Shown here: positions 1 to 9,722 of the stretch, piece after piece
How positions within the stretch are numbered: the stretch's first letter is position 1
Layout of the letters: the number at the start of each line of letters is the position of its first letter
NCBI GenBank assembly: GCA_009731375.1
Contig: BJOX01000066.1
Coordinates: forward strand, 7,667-31,338
Direction: 5' to 3'
DNA length: 23,672 nt
DNA from: Paulinella micropora
Taxonomy: Eukaryota; Cercozoa; Imbricatea; Euglyphida
The notes under the pieces: generated by a model
Database searches by the model: none
Told to the model about the DNA's origin: nothing
The model's input: only the letters and a program-made list of their open reading frames with translations
Made by a program: the position numbers and the translations under genes

Positions 1-53
1 CCAAAGGGTTATGAGTTGGCGTCACAGTTTAACGCCTTGAGGCCATTGGGCTG

Positions 54-114
54 AATAATAATAATAATAATAATAATATTAATAATAATAATAATAATAG
101 TAATAATAGTAATA

Positions 115-163
<49 letters not shown>

Positions 164-260
164 TAATAATATAACAATTATAATAATAATGATAACAATA
201 ATAATAATAATGATTATTATTATTATTATTATTATTATTAGTAGTAGTAGTAGTAGTAGC

Positions 261-324
<64 letters not shown>

Positions 325-361
325 TTATTAGTATTATTGTTATTATTATTATTATTATTAT
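54..361. repeat. Trinucleotide array (AAT)n, (TAG)n, (TTA)n
   Basis: AAT-type repeat runs to about 204, TTA from about 211 to 240, TAG from 241 to about 320, and TTA again to 361. The block changes strand sense (AAT, then TTA) and unit (TAG), with scattered interruptions that suggest age. Open frames across it are homopolymeric and not genes. Confidence 0.95.
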
Positions 362-364
362 TAA

Positions 365-411
365 TGGAGGCACATGTCCAGGATCTGGATCTGATGCTAT
401 AGTCTGAGGAA
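365..411 (+). repeat. Possible 3' end of a SINE, followed by a TTA tail
   Basis: The block starts ggaggcacatgtccag and ends gaagcc directly before a TTA array. The 3' end of the minus-strand SINE at 22074-22342 starts ggaggcgcatgtgcag and ends gaagcac before its own TAT tail. The first 16 bases differ at only two positions. This looks like a truncated relative that seeded the following microsatellite, but the match is short. Confidence 0.35.
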
Positions 412-426
412 GCCTATTATTATTAA

Positions 427-515
<89 letters not shown>

Positions 516-523
516 TATTATTA
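411..523. repeat. (TTA)n microsatellite
   Basis: A nearly pure TTA array with single-base interruptions near 461 and 512. It directly follows the SINE-like end at 365-411, so it may be an expanded retroposon tail. Confidence 0.93.
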
Positions 524-704
524 GGGAGTACATAGGGCATCGGTCCCTTTCCATAGGCTGATTGGTATAAAGCTCCTAGAGAAATGTACTATGCCGTCAC
601 TTCCTTTATTCATCCGATTGGTGTGGAGACTTTCCTTATGGAATGGAGGACTGGATGCACATGGCCTTTTGGCTCAGCAATTGGCAGACGATACATACAT
701 ACAT
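524..704. other. Unique island inside the inverted-repeat element
   Basis: About 180 bases of ordinary complexity with no convincing coding or RNA signal. Its right end (about 650-695, gcacatggcc followed by cagcaattggcagac) loosely resembles the SINE 3' end at 22074-22130 and also runs into an ATT array. It could be a third, more diverged retroposon end. Confidence 0.4.
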
Positions 705-709
705 ATTAC

Positions 710-784
<75 letters not shown>

Positions 785-819
785 TACTATTACTATTACT
801 ATTACTATTACTATTAATA

Positions 820-875
<56 letters not shown>
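705..875. repeat. (ATT)n array with an (ACTATT)n centre
   Basis: ATT repeats to about 780, a short run of the six-base unit ACTATT (about 780-818), then ATT again. The six-base unit looks like a fixed variant of two adjacent triplets that was itself amplified. Confidence 0.93.
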
Positions 876-876
<1 letters not shown>

Positions 877-1027
877 GCCTCAGATATAGTAAATCTGCCT
901 TGGAGTGTTGACTGTGACATATTTTGAGGGAAATCCCGATGAAAAAACCTAGTCACACTTGCTAAACAGAGTTCCAGCCCAATGGCCTCAAGGCGTTAAA
1001 CTGTGACGCCAACTCATAACCCTTTGG

Positions 1028-1122
1028 TGGTAGATGCTAGGGATGAGGGTCGTTGCGCGCGTAAAAGATCTTAAACTCCGCATATGCTGGTTGATAGCCC
1101 AGGACCCAGCAGACACCAGATT

Positions 1123-1185
<63 letters not shown>

Positions 1186-1298
1186 TTCGACCCATATGTG
1201 TAAATCATTTTGGAATATGCAGCCTATGGTCTATTTCATTACGTCAAGAAGGGAGCTAACGAGGCAGGCAACGACTGGGTATCATCACACAGACATAT
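1028..1298. other. Non-coding spacer with a (TAG)n array
   Basis: Mixed-complexity sequence outside the inverted-repeat element. A pure TAG array covers about 1124-1184. No splice-compatible coding segment was found. If the SLC12 gene reading is right, this is intron upstream of exon 1. Confidence 0.6.
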
Positions 1299-1330
1299 AC
1301 TATCTATAACTTGCATATAACAGTGATCGT
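1299..1330 (+). repeat. 32-bp direct repeat, copy 1
   Basis: The 32 bases beginning actatctataacttgcatat recur exactly at 2246-2277. Each copy is followed by a CT or GA array. This suggests a segmental duplication of about 950 bases whose interior has since diverged by repeat turnover. Confidence 0.85.
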
Positions 1331-1336
1331 ATATAT

Positions 1337-1338
<2 letters not shown>

Positions 1339-1379
<41 letters not shown>

Positions 1380-1506
1380 CCCCCCTCCCCCTTCCCCCTT
1401 TCTCTCTCTCTCTCTCTCTCTTACATGTATATGTATACACGCATGCATACTTACATACACACATTTTCTCCTTTGCATGTCGTGTAAAAAGGGGCCAGGA
1501 GGCAGG

Positions 1507-1584
<78 letters not shown>
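1339..1584. repeat. (CT)n and (GA)n arrays
   Basis: CT arrays at about 1339-1376 and 1400-1421, and a GA array at about 1510-1584. The two orientations face each other across 90 bases of mixed sequence, so the block could fold into a long polypurine-polypyrimidine hairpin. Confidence 0.9.
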
Positions 1585-1589
<5 letters not shown>

Positions 1590-1837
1590 GACTTGAACAT
1601 ATAGACATACACAAATGCACACTACCTACACACATAGTATGTATACATATAATATCCATGTCGGGAAGAAAGGAGCCAGCGAGGCAGGCAGTGCCTAGCT
1701 CTGTATACATAGACATACACATAGACATGCACATTACAAACATACATACACGCATATATAGATATGTTTATGTTTATCTGTGTACGTACACAGGGCAGTG
1801 CGCACGAGGCAAGGGAGTATGTCGATGCCGTCAGGTT

Positions 1838-1870
<33 letters not shown>

Positions 1871-1902
1871 TATGTAATATATATATATATGTAATATATA
1901 TA

Positions 1903-1951
<49 letters not shown>

Positions 1952-1972
1952 ATGTGTGTGTGTGTGTGTGTG
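1838..1972. repeat. (AT)n and (GT)n array
   Basis: TA-rich repeats to about 1935, then TG repeats with TATG interruptions. There is no coding content. Confidence 0.93.
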
Positions 1973-2245
1973 TATGTACATATAATTTTTTTACATGTAT
2001 ATGAAAGGTATGACTGTATGTGGTAAGTCGTTGCTGCAAGTAGATCAAATCGTATTTAATATTTATATAATATGTATTTAATATGTATATAATATGTATG
2101 GAATGTGTCAATAATATTCATACTATGTATATAATATGTATATAATATGTACATAATATGTATTCAAGATGCTGAAGCTGTCAGTTTATAAGATGTATGT
2201 AAAATCTATACAGTATACTACATACTATCTACCTTATTAGTATGT
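1973..2245. other. AT-rich spacer with ATAATATGTAT-type repeats
   Basis: AT-rich sequence with irregular copies of an ataatatgtat motif between about 2065 and 2165. No gene, splice-compatible exon or RNA was seen. Confidence 0.6.
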
Positions 2246-2277
2246 ACTATCTATAACTTGCATATAACAGTGATCGT
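2246..2277 (+). repeat. 32-bp direct repeat, copy 2
   Basis: Identical to 1299-1330. It is followed at once by an AG-rich array that runs into the inverted exon 1 fragment. Confidence 0.85.
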
Positions 2278-2307
2278 GAGAGAAAGAAAGAGAGAAAGAC
2301 AGAGAGA

Positions 2308-2360
<53 letters not shown>

Positions 2361-2366
2361 GAGAGA
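2278..2366. repeat. (AG)n / (AAAG)n array
   Basis: A polypurine array. Read on the minus strand it is the CT tail that follows the inverted exon 1 fragment, just as a CT array follows the direct fragment at 2500-2551. Confidence 0.9.
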
Positions 2367-2417
2367 TGTGTTCTTGCTCCTTGTTGGCGTGAAGCAGCTC
2401 GAGGTGGCAGTTGTATC
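2367..2417 (-). repeat. Inverted copy of the 5' part of exon 1
   Basis: The reverse complement begins gatacaactgccacctcgag and continues to gaacaca, matching exon 1 (2616 on) with few changes. It encodes the same peptide stretch ([12 protein letters not shown]). It ends at an assembly gap on one side and a purine array on the other. With the direct fragment at 2500-2551 it forms a head-to-head pair around the gap. This is either a real inverted duplication or an assembly artefact. Confidence 0.85.
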
Positions 2418-2437
2418 NNNNNNNNNNNNNNNNNNNN
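2418..2437. other. Assembly gap (20 N)
   Basis: Twenty unknown bases, followed by an 11-base G run. The gap sits at the axis of the inverted exon 1 fragment pair, where assemblers commonly fail. Confidence 0.99.
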
Positions 2438-2447
2438 GGGGGGGGGG

Positions 2448-2483
<36 letters not shown>

Positions 2484-2499
2484 ATCTATGCTCTGTCAG

Positions 2500-2549
2500 A
2501 TACAACTACCACCTCGAGCTGCTGCACTCCAACAAGGAGCAAGAACACA

Positions 2550-2551
<2 letters not shown>
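2500..2551 (+). repeat. Direct 5' fragment of exon 1, with acceptor
   Basis: After a cag acceptor, about 50 bases repeat the start of exon 1 ([15 protein letters not shown]) and then run into a pure CT array where exon 1 would read AAG ATC TAC. It lacks the KIYRP end and the donor, so it cannot act as a complete exon. It is a decoy acceptor upstream of the true exon. Confidence 0.88.
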
Positions 2552-2590
<39 letters not shown>

Positions 2591-2615
2591 CTCCTTCTTT
2601 CTCTCGCTATCTCAG

Positions 2616-2691
2616 ATACAACTACCACCTCGAGTTGCTGCACGCCAACAAGGAGCAAGAACACACCAAGATCTACCGCCCGTCACTCCTG
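2616..2691 (+). CDS. SLC12-type cation-chloride cotransporter, exon 1 of the window
   Basis: This is the first recognisable exon of the gene's C-terminal domain. SLC12 proteins move Na+, K+ and Cl- together across membranes, and the C-terminal domain is cytoplasmic and regulatory. The exon follows a pyrimidine-rich acceptor ending ctatctcag and stops before gttacc. One base completes a split codon, then 25 codons end exactly on a codon boundary. The peptide ends [14 protein letters not shown], which matches the family segment where an E/D-H-x-K-x-[YW]-R-P motif precedes a hydrophobic strand. In NKCC and KCC proteins this lies just after the last membrane segment. The preceding exon was not found. 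Its 5' half is copied upstream twice and its 3' end downstream three times. Confidence 0.87.
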
Positions 2692-2829
2692 GTTACCTAC
2701 CTACCTATCTATCTATATATCTGTCTATCTATCTATCTATCCATCTATCTATCTATCTATCTCTCTATCTATACATCTATCTATCTATCTATCTTTCCAT
2801 CTATCTATCTATCTTTCCATCTATCTATC

Positions 2830-2860
2830 CAGATATACCGCCCACTGCTGTAACCTACCT
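2830..2860 (+). repeat. 3' fragment of exon 1 (copy 1)
   Basis: Reads ccagatataccgccc-actgctg and then taacctacc, a degenerate copy of the KIYRPSLL end of exon 1 plus intron start. The donor GT is lost here (ctgtaac). Confidence 0.75.
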
Positions 2861-2862
2861 AC

Positions 2863-2897
<35 letters not shown>

Positions 2898-2919
2898 ATA
2901 TATATATATCTATCTATCT

Positions 2920-2963
<44 letters not shown>

Positions 2964-2995
2964 ACTATCTATCTATCTATCTATCTTTCTATCTT

Positions 2996-3041
<46 letters not shown>

Positions 3042-3073
3042 CATCTATCTATCTATCTTTCCATCTATCTATC

Positions 3074-3110
3074 CAGATATACCGCCCTCACTGCTGGTAA
3101 CCTACCTACC
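3074..3110 (+). repeat. 3' fragment of exon 1 with donor (copy 2)
   Basis: Reads cagatataccgccctcactg, then ctg|gtaacc. It has one base fewer than exon 1 (ccctcactg against cccgtcactc) but keeps a good GT donor. It is preceded by an AG, so it is a potential 24-bp pseudo-exon. Confidence 0.8.
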
Positions 3111-3126
3111 TACCTATCTATCTATC

Positions 3127-3170
<44 letters not shown>

Positions 3171-3171
3171 C

Positions 3172-3210
<39 letters not shown>

Positions 3211-3290
3211 CATCTATCTATCCATCTATCTATCCATCTATCTATCCATCTATCTATCCATCTATCTATCTATCTATCTATCTATCTATA

Positions 3291-3338
<48 letters not shown>

Positions 3339-3340
<2 letters not shown>

Positions 3341-3375
3341 AGGTACTTTCGAAGCAGATCGAGTCGGACACAGCA

Positions 3376-3377
<2 letters not shown>
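3339..3377 (+). repeat. 5' fragment of exon 2 with acceptor (copy 1)
   Basis: After ttag it reads gtactttcgaagcagatcga, then gtcggacacagcaa, and dissolves into TATC repeat. It is the start of exon 2 (VL.KQIESD) with a base lost and no donor. Confidence 0.85.
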
Positions 3378-3442
<65 letters not shown>

Positions 3443-3443
3443 C

Positions 3444-3495
<52 letters not shown>

Positions 3496-3570
3496 GTCTA
3501 TCTATCTATCTATCTATCTATCTACCTATCTATCTATCTATCTACCTATCTATCTATCTATCTATCTATC

Positions 3571-3620
<50 letters not shown>

Positions 3621-3683
3621 ATCTATCTATCTATCCATCTATCTATCTTTCCATCTATCTATCTATCTTTCCATCTATCTATC

Positions 3684-3719
3684 CAGATATACCGCCCTCA
3701 CTGCTGGTAACCTGCCTAC

Positions 3720-3720
<1 letters not shown>
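3684..3720 (+). repeat. 3' fragment of exon 1 with donor (copy 3)
   Basis: Identical to the 3074 copy through ctg|gtaacct, then cctgcctacc. Because it shares the 3074 copy's deletion, the two probably arose by duplication of a larger block. Confidence 0.8.
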
Positions 3721-3816
<96 letters not shown>

Positions 3817-3833
3817 CATCTATCTATCTATCC

Positions 3834-3868
<35 letters not shown>

Positions 3869-3905
3869 CATCTATCTATCCATCTATCTATCCATCTATC
3901 TATCC

Positions 3906-3948
<43 letters not shown>

Positions 3949-3950
<2 letters not shown>

Positions 3951-3985
3951 AGGTACTTCCGAAGCAGATCGAGTCAGACACAGCA

Positions 3986-3986
<1 letters not shown>
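3949..3986 (+). repeat. 5' fragment of exon 2 with acceptor (copy 2)
   Basis: After ttag it reads gtacttccgaagcagatcga and stops at acacagcaa before TATC repeat. It shares the 3339 copy's missing base. Confidence 0.85.
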
Positions 3987-4045
<59 letters not shown>

Positions 4046-4062
4046 GTCTATCTATCTATCTG

Positions 4063-4106
<44 letters not shown>

Positions 4107-4107
4107 C

Positions 4108-4182
<75 letters not shown>

Positions 4183-4184
4183 AG

Positions 4185-4231
4185 GTGCTTCCGAAGCAGA
4201 TCGAGTCGGACCACAGCAAACTCCTCTTCAG
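4185..4231 (+). CDS. SLC12-type cotransporter, exon 2
   Basis: This is the only complete copy of this exon, with acceptor ttag before it and donor gtagat after it. It starts in phase 0, agreeing with exon 1, and encodes [15 protein letters not shown] plus two bases. In SLC12 proteins the segment after the Y-R-P motif is a short hydrophobic strand, a loop and a helix (LxLxxxPRxxxxLLxF), and the joined exons 1-2 read in that pattern (SLLVLPK, then LLF). The donor is the first unit of the GATA array that fills the next intron, so the repeat reaches the splice site. Confidence 0.9.
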
Positions 4232-4232
4232 G

Positions 4233-4307
<75 letters not shown>

Positions 4308-4370
4308 GGAGGTAGGCAGATAGATAGATGGATGGATGGATGGATGGATGGATGGATGGATGGATGGATG

Positions 4371-4401
<31 letters not shown>

Positions 4402-4418
4402 CGATAGATAGATAGATC

Positions 4419-4494
<76 letters not shown>
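4232..4494. repeat. (GATA)n array with (GATG)n centre
   Basis: The complement orientation of the TATC arrays upstream, so repeat sense flips exactly at exon 2. A GATG block lies at about 4328-4372. Confidence 0.95.
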
Positions 4495-4944
4495 TGTTTA
4501 ATCTATGGGCGTGGCTTAGCTTGAAAAGCCATGGCCTCCTATACTACCCCCGGACAAGAACTTTCAGCACCGGCCAAGCTGCACACCAACCACTGTCTCG
4601 CTGTGTTGGTGTCTGTGCCCAGTTCAAGCCGAAAGGTAGCCGAGCCCTTTTGAACTATACGGGACAACACTAGAACACTCCCCAGGAGCGTGTGCCCTAA
4701 GGAGATGATGCGCTTGTAAGCCGAGGTTTCAGGAGTTCACGCTCGTTGTGAGTTACCTTCTACAACCCCGACTTCATCAACCCTTTGCATCACGCCCCGA
4801 CTTCATCAGCCATGGTCAGGACTTGGTTGCCTGTTTAGCCCTTGCGCTGCGCGCGATTAACGGCGGACACAAAATCGTCATTTTAGGGGGTTTGGTTTTA
4901 GGCCGGAGCACTGCGCAGCTGGCCCTCTGCATCCCCCCCGGATC

Positions 4945-4946
<2 letters not shown>
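4495..4946. other. Unclassified unique insert between GATA arrays
   Basis: About 450 bases of normal complexity flanked on both sides by GATA repeat, so probably an inserted element. A B-box-like agttcaagcc occurs near 4622, but the A-box-like tggcttagctt near 4513 lacks the final GG and lies too far away for a tRNA. A 17-base motif (ccccgacttcatca plus flanks) is repeated near 4768 and 4796. The open frame at 4748-4957 ends in repeat and resembles no protein I know. Confidence 0.5.
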
Positions 4947-5023
<77 letters not shown>

Positions 5024-5148
5024 GGATGGATGGATGGATGGATGGATGGATGGATGGATGGATGGATGGATGGATGCATGGATGCATGGATGCATGGATG
5101 CATGGATGCATGGATGGATGGATGGATGGATGGATGGATGGATAGATG

Positions 5149-5230
<82 letters not shown>
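4947..5230. repeat. (GATA)n - (GGAT)n/(GCAT)n - (GATA)n array
   Basis: A nearly symmetric array: GATA, then GGAT/GATG with five GCATGGAT units in the centre (about 5074-5113), then GATA again. Confidence 0.95.
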
Positions 5231-5231
<1 letters not shown>

Positions 5232-5276
5232 GCTCCCGAAGCAGATCGAGTCGAACCACAGCACACTCCTCTTCAT
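5231..5276 (+). repeat. Near-complete exon 2 copy without splice sites
   Basis: Encodes [16 protein letters not shown] in the exon 2 frame, but the acceptor is replaced by GATA repeat (agatgctccc) and the donor by catgtt. A dead copy downstream of the true exon. Confidence 0.88.
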
Positions 5277-5305
5277 GTTTATATCTCTATCTATCTATCT
5301 ATCTA

Positions 5306-5367
<62 letters not shown>

Positions 5368-5412
5368 CCTACCTACCTACCTACCTACCTACCTACCTAC
5401 CTACCTACCTAC

Positions 5413-5450
<38 letters not shown>

Positions 5451-5494
5451 ATCTATCGACTCGGACCACAGTAAACTCCTCTTCAGGCTCTATC

Positions 5495-5539
<45 letters not shown>

Positions 5540-5599
5540 ATATCTATCTATCTATCTAGCTATCTAGCTATCTAGCTGTCTATCTAGCTGTTTATCTGT

Positions 5600-5677
<78 letters not shown>

Positions 5678-5683
5678 GTTTAG
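5277..5683. repeat. (TATC)n / (TACC)n array with exon 2 3' fragment
   Basis: TATC with a TACC block (about 5366-5413). At 5455-5486 lies a 3' fragment of exon 2 (atcgactcggaccacagtaa, then actcctcttcag) whose donor has become gctcta. The array ends ctgtttag, which is the acceptor of exon 3. Confidence 0.9.
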
Positions 5684-5723
5684 GTTTGCACGCAAGATCA
5701 CCTCCTCTTCAAAAGGCATTCTG
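5684..5723 (+). CDS. SLC12-type cotransporter, exon 3
   Basis: Starts in phase 2 after tgtttag. Its first G completes AG|G (Arg) from exon 2. It encodes FARKITSSSKGIL and ends in phase 0 before gtcttg. In SLC12 proteins this is the stretch F-x-x-x-[LI]-x-K-x-x-G-L-[YM] that leads into the next strand. The downstream sequence cttgtcagctatc carries straight into TATC repeat. Confidence 0.87.
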
Positions 5724-5733
5724 GTCTTGTCAG

Positions 5734-5735
<2 letters not shown>

Positions 5736-5789
<54 letters not shown>

Positions 5790-5814
5790 GTTTCTTTCTT
5801 TCTCTTTCTTGCAT

Positions 5815-5849
<35 letters not shown>

Positions 5850-5862
5850 CTCTTTCTATCTT

Positions 5863-5900
<38 letters not shown>

Positions 5901-5970
5901 ATCTATCTATCTATCTGTTTTTCTATCGATCTTCCTATCTACCTATCTATAACTATCTATGTATGTTTGT
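5736..5970. repeat. (TATC)n and (TTTC)n intron 3 array
   Basis: TATC to about 5780, TTTC with variants to about 5865, then TATC to about 5950. The intron is only about 255 bases and is nearly all repeat. Confidence 0.93.
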
Positions 5971-5979
5971 TCCTGATAG

Positions 5980-6018
5980 GTTGTTGGCAATGTGTTGGAA
6001 GGCACTTGGGATGAAAGG
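5980..6018 (+). CDS. SLC12-type cotransporter, exon 4
   Basis: Follows the acceptor tcctgatag and precedes gtcctt. It is 13 codons in phase 0 at both ends: VVGNVLEGTWDER. Joined to exon 3 it gives KGIL|VVGNVLEG, matching the well-conserved GxLxVxGHVxxG segment of SLC12 C-terminal domains, with Asn in place of the usual His. The next expected part, a linker and then a K-[AV]-F strand, was not found before exon 5. Confidence 0.82.
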
Positions 6019-6029
6019 GTCCTTGCTGT

Positions 6030-6120
6030 TGTTATTATTATCATGATTATTGTCATCATTCTTGTTATCATCAGTATCATCATTATCATCATCATCATCA
6101 TCATCATCATGATCATCCTG

Positions 6121-6216
<96 letters not shown>

Positions 6217-6258
6217 CGACATGAAGACGACGCCGACGACGACGACGACGACGACGAC

Positions 6259-6300
<42 letters not shown>

Positions 6301-6301
6301 A
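6030..6301. repeat. (ATC)n / (GAT)n / (GAC)n trinucleotide array
   Basis: ATT and ATC, then GAT to about 6222, a GAC block at about 6224-6260, then GAT again. It starts within about 12 bases of the exon 4 donor. Confidence 0.95.
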
Positions 6302-7892
6302 GTTATCGTATAGTATGGTGTAGTATAGTATAGTATAGTATAGTATAGTATAGTATAGTATAGTATAGTATAGTATAGTATAGTATAGTGTAGTATAGTA
6401 TAGTAAAGTATAGTATAGTATAGTATAGTATAGTATAGTATAGTATAGTATAGTATAGTATAGTATAGTATAGTATAAGTATAAGTATAGTATAGTATAG
6501 TATAGTATAGTATAGTATAGTATAGTATAGTATAGTATGGTATAGTATAGTATAGTATACTATAGTATAGCTTAGATAGTATAGTATAGTATAGTATAGT
6601 ATAGTATAGTATAGTATAGTATAGTATAGTATAGTATAGTATAGTATAGTAGATAGTATAGTATGGTATAGTATAGTATAGTATGGTATAGTATAGTATA
6701 GTATATAGTATAGTATATATAGTATAGTATAGTATAGTATAGTATAGTATAGTATAGTATTGTATAGTATAGTATGGTATAGTATAGCTATACTATAGTA
6801 TACAAAACTATGCTATAGGTGGGAGAAGTCTCAACATCTGCATAGTAATAGTATAGTATATTATAGTATATTATAGTATAGTGTAGTATAGTATAGTATA
6901 GTGTAGTATAGTATAGTATAGTATAATATAGTGTAGTATAGTATAGTATAGTATAGTATAGTATAGTATAGTATAGTATAGTATAGTATAGTATAGTATA
7001 GTGTAGTATAGCATAGTATAGTTATTGTATGCTATAGGTGGGAGAACTGTCTCAACATCTGCATAGTAATAGTATAGTATAGTATAGTATAGTATAGTAT
7101 AGTATAGTATAGAAAAGTAGAGTAGAGTATAGTATAGTATATTATAGTATATTATAGTATAGTATAGTATAGTATAGTATAGTATAGTATAGTATAGTAT
7201 AGTATAGTATAGTATAGTGTAGTGTAGTATAGCATAGTATTTTATTGTATGCTATAGGTAGGAGAACTGTCTCAACATCTGCATAGTAATAGTACAGTAT
7301 AGTATAGTACAATATAGTACAGTATAGTACAGTATAGTATAGTATAGTATAGTATAGTATAGTATAGTATAGTATAGTATAGTATAGTATAGTATAGTAT
7401 GGTATAGTATAGCTATACTATAGTATACAAAACTATGCTATAGGTGGGAGAACTGTCTCAACATCTGCATAGTAATACTATAGTATAGTATAGTATAGTA
7501 TAGTATAGTATAGTATAGTATAGTATAGTATAGCATAGTATAGTTTTTGTATGCTATAGGTGGGAGAACTGTCTCAACATCTGCATAGTAATAGTACAGT
7601 ATAGTATAGTATAGTATAGTGTAGTATAGTATAGTATAGTATAGTAGTGTAGTATAGTATAGTATAGTATAGTATAGTATAGTATAGTATAGTATAGTAT
7701 AGTGTAGTATAGCATAGTCTAGTTATTGTATGCTATAGGTGGGAGAACTGTCTCAACATCTGCATTGTAATAGTATAGTATAGTATAGTGTAGTACAGTA
7801 TAGTGTATAGTATAGTACAGTATAGTATAGTATAGTATAGTATAGTATAGTATAGTACAGTATAGTATAGTATACTATATTATACAAAACTA
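6302..7892. repeat. (TATAG)n pentanucleotide array with seven embedded motif copies
   Basis: About 1.6 kb of TATAG repeat. Interspersed are seven copies of an approximately 43-base non-repeat motif (tgctataggtgggagaactg, then tctcaacatctgcatagtaa) starting near 6811, 7030, 7250, 7436, 7552, 7731 and 7893. Distances between copies are 219, 220, 186, 116, 179 and 162. The last copy leads directly to the possible micro-exon at 7946. The copies look like intron sequence upstream of that micro-exon, tandemly amplified. Confidence 0.93.
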
Positions 7893-7945
7893 TGCTATAG
7901 GTGGGAGAACTGTCTCATCATCTGCATAGTAAGATTTTACTACAG

Positions 7946-7965
7946 CAAGACCCACCTATCAAGGG
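7946..7965 (+). CDS. Possible 20-bp micro-exon
   Basis: Flanked by ttttactacag and an ideal donor gtaagt. If read in phase 0 after exon 4 it gives QDPPIKG and leaves two bases, which would need another exon before exon 5. The linker after the G-N-V-L-E-G strand is variable in the family, so the peptide neither supports nor excludes it. A broken copy at 8255-8437 supports the idea that this was an exon-like unit. Confidence 0.3.
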
Positions 7966-8026
7966 GTAAGTAGTTTATATTATATTACATATGTTATTAC
8001 ACCATGTATCATGTACAAAAGTATAC

Positions 8027-8118
8027 TATGCGGCTAGCCACAAATTTCACGTGTTTTGCGGGCGAGCCGGGCCGGCCGGCGAGCCCGCAAAAACACGTCA
8101 AATTTGGCGCGCCGCATA
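8027..8118. repeat. GC-rich imperfect palindrome
   Basis: The left arm (tatgcggctagccacaaatt on) and right arm (ending aatttggcgcgccgcata) pair over about 45 bases around a ccgggccggccgg centre. Only a few mismatches and single-base bulges break the stem. It is a strong GC island in AT-rich repeat. It could be the fused ends of a foldback element or a cruciform-forming site. Confidence 0.8.
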
Positions 8119-8126
8119 TGTAGTTT

Positions 8127-8165
8127 ATCGGTAACCTGACCACATTTGGGGGAGGTGACCGATAT
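8127..8165. repeat. Short stem-loop
   Basis: tatcggtaacct pairs with aggtgaccgata (one mismatch) around a 15-base loop. It lies nine bases to the right of the large palindrome, so the two may belong to one element. Confidence 0.55.
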
Positions 8166-8338
8166 TTACTACATACATACATACAAACATACATACATAC
8201 ATACATACATACATACATACATACATACATACGTTCAACATATGCAGAGTAAGAATTTACTACAGCAAGACATGTATGTATGTATGTATGTATGTATGTA
8301 TGTATGTATGCATGCATGTATGTATGTATGTATATATG

Positions 8339-8372
<34 letters not shown>

Positions 8373-8424
8373 TGTATGTATGCATGTATGTATGTATATG
8401 TGTATGTATGTACGTATGTATGTA
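8166..8424. repeat. (ATAC)n then (TATG)n arrays, with interrupted micro-exon copy
   Basis: ATAC on the left and its complement TATG on the right, separated by tatgcagagtaagaatttac, a copy of the sequence before the possible micro-exon. The micro-exon copy reads ctacagcaagac, is interrupted by about 150 bases of TATG repeat, and resumes cccgcctatcaaggg at about 8424-8438. Its donor is changed to ataagc. Confidence 0.85.
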
Positions 8425-8519
8425 CCCGCCTATCAAGGGATAAGCAGTAGTTGATATATTATTATGTATACGATATATGATGTATGATATATATACTTAT
8501 GCATGTGTATGTATTAAAG

Positions 8520-8531
8520 CCCCCCCCCCCC

Positions 8532-8562
<31 letters not shown>

Positions 8563-8647
8563 NNNNNNNNNNNNNNNNNNNNNNNNNNNNNNNNNNNNNN
8601 NNNNNNNNNNNNNNNNNNNNNNNNNNNNNNNNNNNNNNNNNNNNNNN
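8520..8647. other. Poly-C/poly-T run and assembly gap (85 N)
   Basis: Twenty C, then 23 T, then 85 unknown bases (8563-8647). Exon(s) for the missing stretch between exons 4 and 5 could be lost here, though they could also be elsewhere in collapsed repeat. Confidence 0.97.
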
Positions 8648-9692
<1,045 letters not shown>

Positions 9693-9722
9693 ATCTACTA
9701 CAGACGGCATGTTTGCTTCTAG

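Larger units (their letters stand above)
1..1027. repeat. Element bounded by 53-bp perfect inverted repeats
   Basis: Bases 1-53 and 975-1027 are exact reverse complements, starting ccaaagggttatgagttggc at the left end. The left arm begins at the first base of the window, so it may extend further and no target-site duplication can be tested. The interior is mostly ATT and TAG trinucleotide arrays with a few unique islands and no coding sequence. It could be a foldback or MITE-like non-autonomous DNA element, or a local inverted duplication. The arms are clearly seen; the transposon reading is inference. Confidence 0.7.
1244..1835. repeat. Dispersed degenerate GAGGCAGGCA motif family
   Basis: Four related segments lie near 1244-1280, 1483-1509, 1659-1700 and 1790-1835. 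The first and third share a core like ggagcyarcgaggcaggca, and the others are more diverged. They are separated by CT, GA and dinucleotide arrays. The pattern resembles the exon-fragment families further right, so these may be pieces of an upstream exon. No reading frame supports that, and the origin is unknown. Confidence 0.4.
2700..4184. repeat. (TATC)n intron 1 array
   Basis: Almost the whole intron between exons 1 and 2 is TATC with TACC, CCATCTATC and TTCC variants. Embedded in it are three 3' fragments of exon 1 and two 5' fragments of exon 2. Two long blocks, about 3074-3377 and 3684-3987, carry the same order (exon 1 3' fragment, TATC array with CCATCTATC variants, exon 2 5' fragment). 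They look like a duplication of about 610 bases. Confidence 0.95.

Noticed and set aside
4748-4957. 69-codon open frame in the unique insert
   Set aside because: Ends in GATA repeat, lacks splice sites in phase with the gene, and has no recognisable motif.
5953-6222. Minus-strand Ser/Asp-rich open frame
   Set aside because: Shadow of the GAT/ATC array and antisense to exon 4.
6302-7892. CRISPR-like array (repeated motif with spacers)
   Set aside because: Intervals are unequal and made of TATAG repeat, with no unique spacers. The genome is eukaryotic.
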